From contig JAUKUA010000001.1 in assembly GCA_030549175.1 (NCBI GenBank), forward strand, positions 6,634,001 to 6,698,000: a stretch of DNA of 64,000 bases, written 5' to 3'. A model generated the notes under the pieces. The model ran no database searches. It was not told the origin of the DNA and saw only the letters and a program-made list of their open reading frames with translations. Below are positions 46,900-60,200 of this stretch, piece by piece; the first letter of the stretch is position 1; each line of letters opens with the position of its first letter. The position numbers and the translations under genes were made by a program. The stretch is from Lasiosphaeris hirsuta. Lineage: Eukaryota > Ascomycota > Sordariomycetes > Sordariales > Lasiosphaeriaceae.

Positions 46900-49174
46900 C
46901 TACTCAAGTAGATAGATAGGGGATATGCCAAGGGGATCACTTATCTCCTCCTCGGCCCACCTCCACCAGCCGCCCCGTCTCGCCCCTATCCGTGAGCGAC
47001 ACTCCTCGCCAATGCCGGCAGCCTCCTGCTCATCCTCCAGTGCCGTGATCTCCTCTCTGCTGTCCCACCACTTCTCCTCGCTCAACTCAAATGCCTTAGC
47101 CTTGATCTCCTTGACCGTCAGCGCCTCCGGTTGGATCCCCTTCCACCGGAGACTCGTCATGAGAGCCTCTTGCCACTCGTTCGATGTGCGCTGGAAGAAG
47201 TCACGACGGGACTCAAAAGGCTATGGAATTGTTAGCTCGGTGACCTCACATCAAATGGTAATACAAAGAGGGCGATTACCCTCGGATGCGGAAGCCCATC
47301 CTCCACAGCCACACTCCCAGACTCTGTCTCAACCTCCTCCAATGTGGTACTTGGTGGGTTTGTTAGAGCTGCTTCGGCACTCGCAGCTTCATTTGCGGGC
47401 CCTTGCTTCTTCTTTCTCTTGGTCGGCGTAAACAGCTGCTTAGGCACCTCGTCCGCCATCTCAATGTCGCCATCTTCGTCTTCGTCGTCTTCAGCTTCCC
47501 CCTCGTCTTCATCTTCATCGTCATCTTCATCGTCATCTTCATCCTCGGAAACCTAACCCAAAATGTTAGCAATCAATACTCAGAACCGATCGATTGACTC
47601 ACAACCCAGTCCTCAGCCGGTCTGCTGAAAATCTCCTTGCACCCGTCCAACCTTCCCAAATCAATGGCATACATATCATCAAAGGTACACTCCCTATCCC
47701 CCTTTTCAAATGTACCCCCATAGATATAAAGCACATCACCCTGCACCGCCAAATGCGCGTTGAACCGCAGATGCGGCAACTCCATCGATACAGGCATCTC
47801 CCTCCCTATCTTGCCCTCTTCCTCCTCTTCCTCCTCCTCCGCCTCCTTGTCAACATCCCCTCCCCTTCCCAACGCCGCCAGCCGCCTCAGCAGCTCCTCC
47901 TCATTCGCCCTCCCCCGGGCCCTCCGCCCGCTCCTCCCCCCGTCGCCCCCGGACCCCGCCTTCCTTCCCACCGCCGCCCCGGCGGCCCGCCTCCTCAGCC
48001 CTAGGGGAAAGAATCTGTTCCGCTCCACGTTCTACGCAAACAGCTGGTTGAAGAACTCGCTCTTGATGTTCTCCTCTATCTCCTCGGCGCCGTGCACCCC
48101 GCCAAACCAGATACCCCTACCGCGATGGTACGCCATGGTCGTACCCGCGCGCGCCGGGCTCGGCGTGTTCGCCGGCCGCTTGCACCGCTCCCAGCGCACC
48201 GTCGGGGGCGTGCCGGGGGGCGCGTCGGCTGGCGGCGCGGCGATGCGCAGGAAGAAGGTGTCTTGGTGGACCACGGGGCGGAGGGCATTGCCGCGGGGGT
48301 TGCCTCTGGGTGGCTGCTGCTGCTGTTTCCCCATGGCTGTGGCGGCGGACGTCTTGACGCGCGAGAAGCCGCCGTAGAGCACGGCGCCGGCGTCGTGCGG
48401 GAGGAGGGTGAAGGAGGAGCGGGGGTCGGGTCGGGCTGCGCCAGGGGCAGCGTCGGGCAGTGCCAGAGGAGGGTCTGGGTGTCGTAGAGCCACAGGTCGC
48501 CGAGGTACTTTGTCTGGTTGGCCGTGTCCTGGAAGCCGCCGAACAGGACGATGTAGTTCTTGTAGTACGTCATGCGGTGGCCGCTGCGCGCGGGGGGCGT
48601 CTTCCCCCTGGCCTCGATGCGAGTCCACTCGCGCGGCGACCCGCCGGCGTCCAGCCGCCAGAAGTCATTGTAGTGGTAAAACGTGCCCTGCCTCGGCGAG
48701 CTGAACTCGCCCCCGAATATGTACACTGAACCCACTTGGTTACCTGCCCGGGTCCACGCGGCGCCGCTCCGTGGTAGCGGCGCGTTCGGGCTTGTCACCG
48801 CCCGCCACTCGTCCCGGTCGATGTTGTACACCATCAAGTCATTGGAAAACGTAGCCAGCGCCCCGTTGAAATACTCGCCGCCAAACAGTAACAGCTGGTT
48901 CCGGTCCGCCGGGTTTGCGAGGAAGCACGCAGTGGCTCGAGCACGTGGGGGGGGCCTCGACGACGGTCTTGGTGACTTTGAGAAATAGCTCCTGCTGCCT
49001 GCGGTACTCCTCCAGCACGTCATCCAGATCAACATCCTCGACATCGCTGCTGCTGCCGGCAGCCTTGGTTGCCTTCACCTTGGCCTTCTCCTCGGCCTTC
49101 TTCTCCTGCTTCTGCTTCTTCTCGGCCAGCTTGGCCTTCTTGCTATCGGCCTTAGCCTTCTTCTCTTTGGCCAT
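46900..49174 (-). pseudogene. Kelch-repeat protein (KLHDC4/Kel3-like) with three reading-frame lesions
   Basis: Reverse-strand exons 49174-47603, 47552-47280 and 47220-46900 (introns of 50 and 59 nt) would encode about 721 residues. The layout is a Lys-rich N-terminus, six or so kelch repeats with Phe-Gly-Gly and Tyr-Gly-Gly blade motifs, a long acidic stretch, and a C-terminal DUF4110 domain (Arg-Arg-Asp-Phe-Phe-Gln-Arg-Thr). This matches the KLHDC4/Kel3 family. The frame is broken three times. An extra base lies in a C8 run (G8 on plus, 48947-48954). A compensating shift lies in a GACCC-type repeat at about 48421-48438. A TAG replaces an expected Trp codon at 48034-48032. Coding character is otherwise kept throughout, so this is either a very young pseudogene or clustered sequence errors. 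Neighbouring genes show no such breaks. Confidence 0.75.
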
Positions 49175-49685
49175 CCTGAGCGGCTGACTGGATTGCGCTG
49201 GTGTTGACTTGGCTTCGCTTTACTTGAGTGCGGTTCGTCATTGGCATGTCTGTTACACTTAATTGCTGGCTGTGGCGGAGGGGCGAGTGCGGAGAAGGGT
49301 TGCTTTCAGCGGTTGCGGAAACCAGCCACGTGCAGGGGCATCGTCCAAGAGAGGCGGGCGGAATACTTCACCAACTAGTATTGGCCATTTGACTTCAGGT
49401 TGTGATCCCCGACGCTATTTGACGAAAGAGAGCAATAAAAAATCATCTTAGAAAACCAAGGATGGTTAGGTCATTTTGGGGCATCGGGTGCCCCTTTATT
49501 TCATTCCATCTACTATACACTTGCTCGAGGTATTTGCAAAAGCCAGGGTCATTTCAAGGCTTTCTTTCCTACCAGCAATTTTCTCGCCATTTATAGCCGA
49601 TGTGCCCTACTGCCAGCCGAGTCTCTCCCTTTGGGGGGCCCTGGCTACTTCGTCAGATCCTGGATCCGATCGTGGCTCTTTCGTC
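49175..49685. other. Intergenic region, kelch gene promoter / aminopeptidase 3' region
   Basis: About 510 bp. The first part is the promoter of the kelch gene. The part near 49430-49680 is the aminopeptidase 3' region. No gene seen. Confidence 0.45.
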
Positions 49686-52600
49686 TCACGCACCATATCC
49701 GTTCTCCTTGACCCAGGCAGCCACATCGGCCCGGTCACGCTCCAGCCACGAGATCTTGGAGCGGATGGCATCCAAGCTCTGAGCCAGAGACTGGTCAAAG
49801 CCATTGGTGCTCTTGTCCGCAAAGAACTTCTGCACCTTCTCAAGCTGCTCCTTCTTGGTGAAGCTTGACGTGAAGATTGTCACCATGGTTCCGAGCATCG
49901 ACAGCGCAGGCGGTAGCTTCTTGACAAGTTCATCCCAGTTGTTTACCATAAAATCAAACAGGGCCTCAATGCCTTCGGGGTGGCTGCGAAGACCAGCCGT
50001 CGGCATATAAATGTCCTGATCCTTGACCTCACCGCTGAAAAGCAGGCCTAGGGTTCTCTGGATGAGCTCAGGATTCTTGGAGCGGCCGAGGCAGCGCAGG
50101 GCCGTGTTGCGCTCGTCGCTGTTTGTCGATGTGCGATAGAAGTTGAGGATGGCATCATACTGCCGCTTCGGTTAGCTTCAGGGGCCCACAATACATAGGA
50201 ATCTGCAACATACCTCTTCCTTTCCGCCGTGCTTCAGGGCCATGCTGAAAACACTGCCCCGGATGTTAGGGTGGATAGCCGACTTATCCCCAGCCATGTA
50301 CTTGGCAAACATCTCCTTGGCTGCCGTGATAATAGCCTGGTCACCGCAGATACCGGCATTCCCGAAGAGCATAGCCTTGAATTGCTGCTCAATGTGGCCG
50401 TCGTTCTCCGAAAACTCCCAGCCGAGCTCATGTGCCTTGTGGCTCACCAGATCCCGCTGGAAAGCTTCCAGGCCATCGCGAACCGACTTGTCTTCGAAGA
50501 TCCAGGCGCCCTGGACAGATGCAACCCGGGAGATGAGCTCGTTCCAAACAACAAACTCTGTCTCCGAGTTGAATCCCTTCAGAAGGCTAAGGACTCCCGA
50601 GGTCTTTTGATATCCCGAGGTAGCCAACGCACCGGCATCGGCAATTATACCGGCTCTATCCTCAACGCTGAGGAGACCCTGCTTAGCCGCAACACCGAGC
50701 TTTCCCAACCGCTCCGGGGAGTACGATGTGCGGTATAGACCAGTGTGGTTTGCGTTAAGTTTGAAAAAGTCGTTGTTCGGGACAGCGAAGTCACCCTCGC
50801 GGTTGCTAAGAGTCAAAGTCTTATCAACACCATCCTTGGTGCGGAGACCAAGGAAAACGGGATAGAGAACCTGGTCCTCCTCGGGTTTGGTGTCTCCAGT
50901 GCGCAGGAATCGGTTTTGCTTCAGGTGAATGGTCTTGTCATCTTTCTCCTCAACCGTTACAACGGGGAAGCCGATGTTCTTGGTCCAGACCTGCATGACC
51001 TCCTCGACCTCCTTGCCGCTTGCTTCAGCAAGCGATGCCCACAGGTCGCCTGTTTGCGTGTTTCTGTAGGCGTGCTTTTTGAGGTAACGTCTCACACCCT
51101 CCAAGAAGACGTCTTCACCCAGGTAGGTCGAGATCATCCTTAGAACGCAAGAACCCTTGGAGTAAGAAATGGCGTCAAAGATTTGGTTAATCTCGTCAGC
51201 CTTCTTGACAGGAACTTCAATTGGGTGACTGCTGCGAAGCGAGTCCAGGGCGAGAGCGCGCTGGAGGTTATCCGTGACATAGCTCTCCCACACCTTCCAC
51301 TCGGGGTAGAAGACGTTGCAGGAGTACCAAGAAGCCCAAGTAGCAAAGCCCTCGTTGAGCCACAAGCCATCCCACCAGTCCATGGTGACGAGGTTGCCGA
51401 ACCATTGATGTGCGAGCTCATGCTGGACAACCTCTGCAACCCGCTCCTTTGTGGCCGCACCGCTGACCTTCTCGTCCAAGAGAAGGTCGACGACGCGGTA
51501 GGTCACAAGACCCCAGTTCTCCATGGCACCTTGGGCAAAATCGGGAATAGCGATTTGGTCCATCTTTGGCAGCGGGAATTCGATACCAAAAACCTTTTCG
51601 TAGAACTCCAGGGTCTTAGCAGCCAGGTTGAGAGAGAAATGGCCATGCTCGATGTTCTGTCCAGGGGGGGCATAGACGCGGACGGGGACTCGGAAGTCGT
51701 TAGTCTCGATCATGTTGAGCTCTCCGACGATGAACGCCACGAGATATGTCGACATCAAGGGCGACTTATTGAAGGTGACAGCCTTTCTGGTGCCTCCGCT
51801 GATCGTGGACTGTACCTCGGTCTCAGAGCCGACATCCATGTTGCTCAAACAGGTCAGGTTCTTGTCGGCAATAAGGGTCACAGTGAACTCGGCCTTCAGG
51901 GACGGCTCGTCGAAGCAAGGGAAAGCCCGACGCGCATCGGTGGGCTCCATCTGCGTAACGGCCAAGATACCTTCGGTACCGTCAGGGTTCTTGTAAGTCG
52001 AGCGGTAGAAGCCGGCCATCTTGTCGTTGAGCACACCGGTGAACTTAATCTCCAGCTGCGCATTGCTCCCCTTGGAGACGGTGTTGTCAAAGTCGAACTT
52101 GCTGACCTGAGTAGCCTCATTGTACGTCACGGTGGGGGAGGAGCTGATAGTCTGTCCACCGGAGGTGATCTTGACATTATGGATGTCGAGCTCAATGGTG
52201 TGCAGAGAGATGGACTTAGAGTCGTCGACAACGTCAAGGTCAATGACCACGGCTCCCTCGAAGGTCAGCTTTGTAAAGTCGGGCTCGAGGGTGACATGGT
52301 AGTGGCGCGGGATGACGTTGGCGGGGAGCAGTTCTCTGGCCTGGATGTTGACCCCGCCTGCCACTTCAGCAGTAGCTTGTGTGCGGCACATGTTGTGACG
52401 GCGATGCGAGCAATACCGTACCGGCGGGTTGGGAAGACGAATCAATCGAGAACGAGAGGCTGTTGGCAGTGTTCTATGCCTGGGCGCAAGGTTGAAGGTT
52501 GGTGTAGAATACAACTGTCGCGAGCTTGAGTAACTGAAGCGGGGTGTGGTGGGTTAGCTTCACTCGGCAGAAAGGCATCGAGGACTGGGAGGGAGGGGGG

Positions 52601-52725
52601 GGGCAGGGGTGGATCCAGCTTGGGTGCTCCTACCTTGATGGAATTTTCTTCGCGGTTTGGGCGATCAAAAGAATTCTTTGGGCTCCTCGATAGGCAGGCC
52701 GCAGCGCCAGGGACGAACGAAACAT
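49686..52725 (-). CDS. M1 zinc aminopeptidase (Aap1/Ape2 type) with presequence exon
   Basis: Three exons on the reverse strand, 52725-52634, 52533-50214 and 50159-49686, give 961 residues; introns are 100 and 54 nt. Exon 1 (30 codons) begins Met-Phe-Arg-Ser-Ser-Leu. Together with the start of exon 2 it forms about 75 residues rich in Arg and Ser with no Asp or Glu, a mitochondrial-type presequence. A GCTAAC branch site and CTTCAG acceptor support this splice, and the phase fits exactly. An internal ATG at 52391 would give an 883-residue form matching yeast Aap1/Ape2. Numbered from that Met, Gly-Ala-Met-Glu-Asn is at about 288-292 and the zinc site His-Glu-Leu-Ala-His at 324-328, followed by Asn-Glu-Gly-Phe-Ala. 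The C-terminal ERAP1-like helical domain is complete. It removes N-terminal amino acids from peptides. Confidence 0.92.
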
Positions 52726-53332
52726 GGCCAAAAGAGAACGACAGGTCAAAGCAGAGAAGACCTTATATGTACAGCAGATCCAACTATCGTACACGGCGCA
52801 TGCGTCTTGCGAGTTCCCTTACGTAGAGTGCTCATCAGGAGGCTTCATGCAGACGGCGACACGGGCTCGCGAATTTGCACTGGCATTTCGAAGGTGGCCC
52901 TTGCCCCTAGCTCGCATCCCTATAGTACAGCCCTGCTTCGTCGGTTAGTGCAAGACAACGCAATGTGATGATAAAGCCAAAGGAAGTCATCCCCATGGCT
53001 CCCTAGAATACCGGAATCTGCATAAATGTAATCAAAATTGCTTTTGGGCCTCAGAACCTTTATAGACTATATTTTGACGTCGAACAGTGGTGCTATGGTA
53101 TCTAATGCAGCTTGGGATATAGGTCACACGCTATCAATATCAACAAACCAACTGCTTGGTCGAAAGTCAAGCCCCCCGAGCTTTCCCCTTCACACCTTGA
53201 CCTGCCAGCTGTGGATGGAAGTGCCCAATTGGCGCCAATTGTAGTTCCATTTTGGGCAGGCGGTCTGATAATCGCCTCATTCTTTCACCCCTGTGGCCAC
53301 GGCTCGTGTGCGGCTGGCTGCTGCTCGCCCAG

Positions 53333-53362
53333 TGTTGGTGTTGGTGTTGGTGTTGGTGTTGG
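53333..53362. repeat. Hexanucleotide microsatellite
   Basis: Five perfect tandem copies of TGTTGG. Confidence 0.9.
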
Positions 53363-54196
53363 AAATTGGTTAGAAACAAGAATGCACGCGGTAGTAAAGG
53401 CCTGTGCATGATATTCGTTGACGAAAGGCCTCTCTGCGTTGGAATCACAGCGCAGATGGCTACTCTCGGCAGGTGCTTAGTGGATGGATGCAAAACGCAT
53501 TTGACATCAAGAGGGCACTCGCCTACTAGTGTAGTGTTTCTAAACTGAAGTTGTCGCCAGCCCTTGGCATACAGGCGCCGGGCACCGGGCACATCCCGGG
53601 AGCCTATTGCCCAGCACGGCAGATCGATCGATTAAATGCGCATCACCATCGCATCGGGTTTGGTGCGTGCCGTGTAGTTACGGGAATTGTGGTGGAAGTC
53701 GGTTGCGGGACTAGAGCGATACGGTGTCACAGCAGCAATCAAGCCGGCCAGGTAATCTAATCTGCCCGTCCGTCCTGCTTCGATTCGAGCATAACCAACG
53801 AGGCAACCTCAACTCAACCTCTGTTGCCGCGAACCAGGTCATCTGTCTTCCATCGGGTTTGGGTCCAGGCCCGGTCGCTTCCATCACAGCCCACTTGATT
53901 TGGCGAGTGTGGATCCATGAAGAGGTCGTAGCTCCCATCCCAGCCCGCAAAGGGTCCCAAGTTTGGCTGCGGGGTAGCTATGACCACCCACGATGGAGGG
54001 GCTCAGAAGTGTGAGTTCTCGCCAAAGCTGGTCACGGTGGAACAGCAAGTAAGCCCTCGGAAACATCAGCTCGGGGGCTGTAGCGGAACCGGTGGGGAAG
54101 TTGAAGTCAGAATTACTTGGTCATCAATTAATCAAAAGAAAATCTCAACTGTTCTCAAGCGTGATAAGCAGGGCAACATCAGGACGTCCGATTGCG

Positions 54197-54244
54197 TATT
54201 CGCGGATTCGTGGATTCGCGGATTCGCGGATTCACGGACTCGCA
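54197..54244. repeat. Six-copy 8-bp tandem repeat
   Basis: Six imperfect units of GATTCGCG type with single-base differences, in the region upstream of enolase. Confidence 0.85.
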
Positions 54245-55042
54245 CGCAAGACATGCAAACAGATCTCTCACCTATCAAAGGGTTTTTTTTTGCACCTTGG
54301 GTGCTTGGCCAAACGGCGAGTCCGGGTCCCGGCTTCGCAACGTGAGTCCGGTTGCAAGTTCTCGTTGGGTTTTAGAGCGGCAGAGGTAGACAGTACTCTG
54401 AGGCCGGTCCTTCCCAGGCGAGACGAACAGCTCTGGCTATGACGAATCCTGACAGTCATTAACAGAGTGCCTGTCCCGTCTACCTCCAGGGATCACCCCA
54501 CCAAATAAACCTGCCCCTCCTCCTCTCGATTCTCTGTCGAAGTCCAAAAGCTTCTTCAGCGCCAAGCAACCCATCTTGATCTTCTCCCTCCTCTTCGCCT
54601 TTCCAAAGCACATCCCAAGGCAGCTTTTGAGAGTATCACCCAAAACACACTTTAACCACACAGCTTGACCTAAGGTATGTATCCGATGTGCTATCTCGCT
54701 CCTCCTCCCAACCATCTCCTGTTTGTGTTCAGGATCAACCCCTCCTTGCGCAGCAAACCCCGCCGTCGCTTGTGTCGAGAGATTTTGTGACAATTCTTCC
54801 TTTTCTTGAGGGATATATGACATCACGCTGCCCAGCTCGCAATTGAGCGAATTTCGCTTGATAAAAGCTGGACAGAATCCTCCAACGGAAGCATACGCCA
54901 TGTTGCATTTCTTGTCATTTCATTTCCTGAACCCATCTGGCACCTCCCAGATTGGGAGACAAACACCCAGCCCGATCTTCAACAGCTTCCGCTCCCATCC
55001 AAGCCCGGTGGCACGCTTTTGCCATCCAACCACTAACACTGA

Positions 55043-56500
<1,458 letters not shown>

Positions 56501-57222
56501 ACAGACTAACAAGATCCCGGGAAGTAGTCATTGATGATTGGTTGGCGATCCTGTTTACTGCGGATGAAAAGCTTACTGGGCTGGCTGGTTTATGAAAACG
56601 GCAATATCAGATAGAGTCATTAAACAAATACCAAGATTCCTCCATAAGCTACGCTCCTACTGGGATATACCAGGAATGTGCCATTGTCAATTGTTGGAGG
56701 CGTCCTTCATTAGCTTTGTTTAAAGCTAGAAACGGTGGATGTGCGTAGTACACAGTTTGAGGGCTGCTGGCGCGGTGAATGCCATTATACCATACTCGAA
56801 AGGCAGGATTGCGGTGGTAGGCGGTGTCATGTGGGGGAAGACATTGAAGACGTTGGTGGTGGATGTGGGGTATCAGCTTGGAACCTGATTAAGCGGAACC
56901 GCCGGGACGTTGCCAGCTGGTTGGGTTGCCACGGCGACCCGCCTAAATATTTTGTAGACAGGCGCGGAAATCCTGGGCGCCGATAGCAACCCGATGCAGC
57001 AACACCCACCTCGACCCCTCCTGAAACCCGGAAGGCAGAGTCGACTTCAACGCCCCCCATTGTGTATAGTCAGTCACTGCCCGCACTGGTCCTTGAGGTA
57101 AGCCCGCAGACTCAACGACAAACAACAACGACAGCATCTTCGTCCAACTCCACACCGCCAGTTGCGACCTTTTTCACTCTGCACTTTTATCGATCGACGC
57201 GAACCAGGCAACATCCTGCGCC
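56501..57222. other. Intergenic region enolase / MadBub
   Basis: 722 bp between tandem genes. No coding signal. The pyrimidine- and CAA-rich stretch at 57100-57200 is the likely leader of the checkpoint gene. Confidence 0.45.
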
Positions 57223-60200
57223 ATGGCGTCCGACTTGATCAACTTCGATATCATCGAGGGGCAGAAAGAAAACATACAGGCCCTCCCAAGTGGCCGATCG
57301 GCCAAGAAGCTCGCCGAGCTTTTCTCCCCTCAGCCCCTCCACAAGCCGTCGTCAGATACGAAAACCATTCACGACTGCATCCGCGCCGAGTACGAGGCCG
57401 AGATTGTCGCCATTGCCGAGTCAGACGATCCCCTCGACGTTTACGATCGTTATGTTCGTTGGACACTAGACTCCTACCCCTCGGCGCAGGCTACGCCACA
57501 GTCTCAGCTTCACATCCTGCTCGAGCGCGCTACCAAAGCGTTCGTGAGCGCGCCGACGTACAAGAATGACCCACGGTACCTCAAAATATGGCTGCACTAT
57601 ATCCGCTTCTTCTCAGATTTGCCACGCGAGACATTCGTCTTCCTTTCGCGCCACTCTATTGGCGAGACACTCGCTTTGTTCTATGAGGAGTACGCTGCGT
57701 GGCTCGAGGGTGCCGGGCGCTGGGCGCAAGCTGAGGAGGTGTATAAACTGGGGATTGAGCGCGAGGCACGGCCTACATCGCGCCTGTTGCGCAAGTTCGA
57801 CGAGTTCGATCAACGCCGCGCGCAATTACCTGAGGCTGAAGTTGGTGGTCCCTCATCGCCGGCCCTGCCAACGGTTCGGCCAGCACTAGCTGCCAAAACT
57901 GACCCCTTTGTTGCGGTAGCGGCCGCGGCACTCCGCGACCCCCAACCCCCCCGACAAACTAGCGGGATCGGAGGGCAAGCGGCAAAGCCCGCGCGTTCAA
58001 AGCTGGCAATCTTTTCTGATGCGGACGCTGTTGCGCCCGCACTTTCAGCGGCGGGGCCAGGGTCTAAGGGGTGGGATAATATTGGGTCGCTAGCAGATCG
58101 CAAGAAGGAAAACGTCATGGAGGCAAAGCCGTGGGCTGGCGAGACGTTGAAAGCGGGCGGGAAGAAGAGCACTGCTCCAAAGTTGGCGGTGTTCAGAGAT
58201 ACGGTACGTCACAGCCTTTTCTCCCCCCCCCCTACACAACTGTATGTTGATCAATATAGGACTAATTTGTTGGCGGTCTGGCGCTTTTGTATTTCAGTCT
58301 CTGTCTAAGCAGTTGTCTCAATCACACATTCCAATTTACCCCTATCAGGCACAGGTGACGGTGAACCCGGCCAACGGCAGAAAGGAGCGAGTTTTTGTCG
58401 ATTTGGAGGCAGTGTACCCAGATCCTGAGGAGCCAGGTGCAGAGCTAAGTTTTGAGGAGATATGGGCTGCCAACCAAGGTTGGCTAGACCATGACTATGA
58501 AGATGAGGTTGAGCCTCAACCGGAGCCTGAATTCGAGGCCGAGGCCGAGTCGTCTCAGTTATCGGCTCCCATGATGGACGAAAATAGTCTTCCGGATATG
58601 AACGTCCCGGCCAAAAAGGTGTCTGAAAAGCTTGCTGTTCACCATGATGTTATCAGACTCGATGAGAACGGTGCTCCTATCTACCCAAGGGAGAACAAGC
58701 CGAGGAAGAAGAAAGTTATTGAGGTCAATGAGACACAAATCAGTATGCCAACGCCTCTTGAGTTTGATGGGCATAGCTAACGTTTTACAGTCAAAGCGAA
58801 GCTGGACTCACCCTCTAAGCCAAAGATGAGGAAGAAGCACTCGGCCGATCCCACAATGACGCTGCATACCAAGGCAGCAACAGATGATATCTACGACATT
58901 TTCAACGCACCAGTCAAACCAATGACGGGGGAGAGTGATGATGAGCATGGTTACGACACAGATGACTATACCAGTGGCGCCGAGAGCACCGGAACTACCA
59001 GGAATGTCTCAACTAGTGAAGCAGGTGACGAAGACGGAGAGGCCGAGGAGAACCCCGACGAGGAGATGTCGGATGTCAAGAGTATCAGCGAGTGGTCTGA
59101 TTTCTCAACGCGGAAACACATCCCTAATCTCGTGGCTGGGGGCGATGAAGAGCAAAATGATACCCAAGTGTCTGATTTGATTGACATTCATGATGATGAG
59201 GTCGAAGGGACTGCTTCGGAGCGTACGGACCAACAAAACGAACACTCGGAAGATGAAGAAGATGAAGAAGATGGCGTAGTCACGCCAGTGTCTGACGGGC
59301 TCCCGTCCACGAGGACGTCATTCGTCCCCATTCCCCCAGAGGATTATGTGCCCTCGAGGAGGCCATTTCGGGACCCTGTTGAGGCGGCTAATAATCGCCT
59401 CCCCTTCATGACCCCTATTACGGAGCGGACGGAGTCATCTCTAGACATTACATCGGACCAAAGCGATATCCACGCCAAGACTCCTTGTAAGAAAGATGAT
59501 GGAAGAAAGTTTACTGAAGATGAAGACTCTCTCGAGCTGGACCCGCTGAGCAGTCCCTTAAGGGAAGTGATCGAGGAGGAACAGGCCAAAGGAAAAGTAT
59601 CCCAACCACTCCTACCCAAGGCTAAGGCGCCAATTGCGATCCTAGCCGATAAGGCTTTGGCGCCGAAAGCTCTTGCACCCAAAGCACTTGCGCCAACAGC
59701 CCTCGCACCCAAGGCTCTCGCACCCAAAGCTCTCGCGCCCAGGGCCCTGGCTCCCAAGGGTCCTATTGTCAATGACGCCCAATGCAACCCGGTTGACGAC
59801 AGTGTGCGGGCCGAGATCCTGGCCAATATCCAACCCTCACTCAACTCACACGAAGGCTTCTTTGACCACCGTACGGAGCGCTACGAGAAGGGCGCCGAGG
59901 TCCGCAAGTTCATCAAGACAATATCCAAGGGCAACCGTCAGAGCACCGATAGGACGTTGAGCCTAGCATCCGCTGTGCTGCAGTTCCCCGACACGGAGAC
60001 GCAATACACCATCCGCAAGGAGCTAGGCGCAGGCGCCTTCGCGCCTGTTTATCTTGTCGAGAACTCAGCCCCAAATGACAGCTCCTCCTCTTCTCGGGAG
60101 AACAACGAAAATGACGAGAATGCCAGCGGCGGTATCGCAATCATGGGCCGCAGAGCCTTTGCTAGCGCACATAATCACCGCCATGAACGCGAGGCGCTCA

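Noticed and set aside
51183..52529. Plus-strand open frame of 448 codons opposite the aminopeptidase
   Set aside because: Antisense shadow of a biased coding sequence; no family resemblance.
54298..54372. Sequence resembling tRNA A and B boxes (TGGCCAAACGGC and GGTTGCAAGTTC)
   Set aside because: No pairing acceptor or T stem could be built, so it is at most a decayed tRNA-like fragment.
54437..54901. Minus-strand 154-codon frame before enolase
   Set aside because: Lies over the likely enolase promoter and leader, with no recognisable domain and an odd Cys/Lys/Gly mix.
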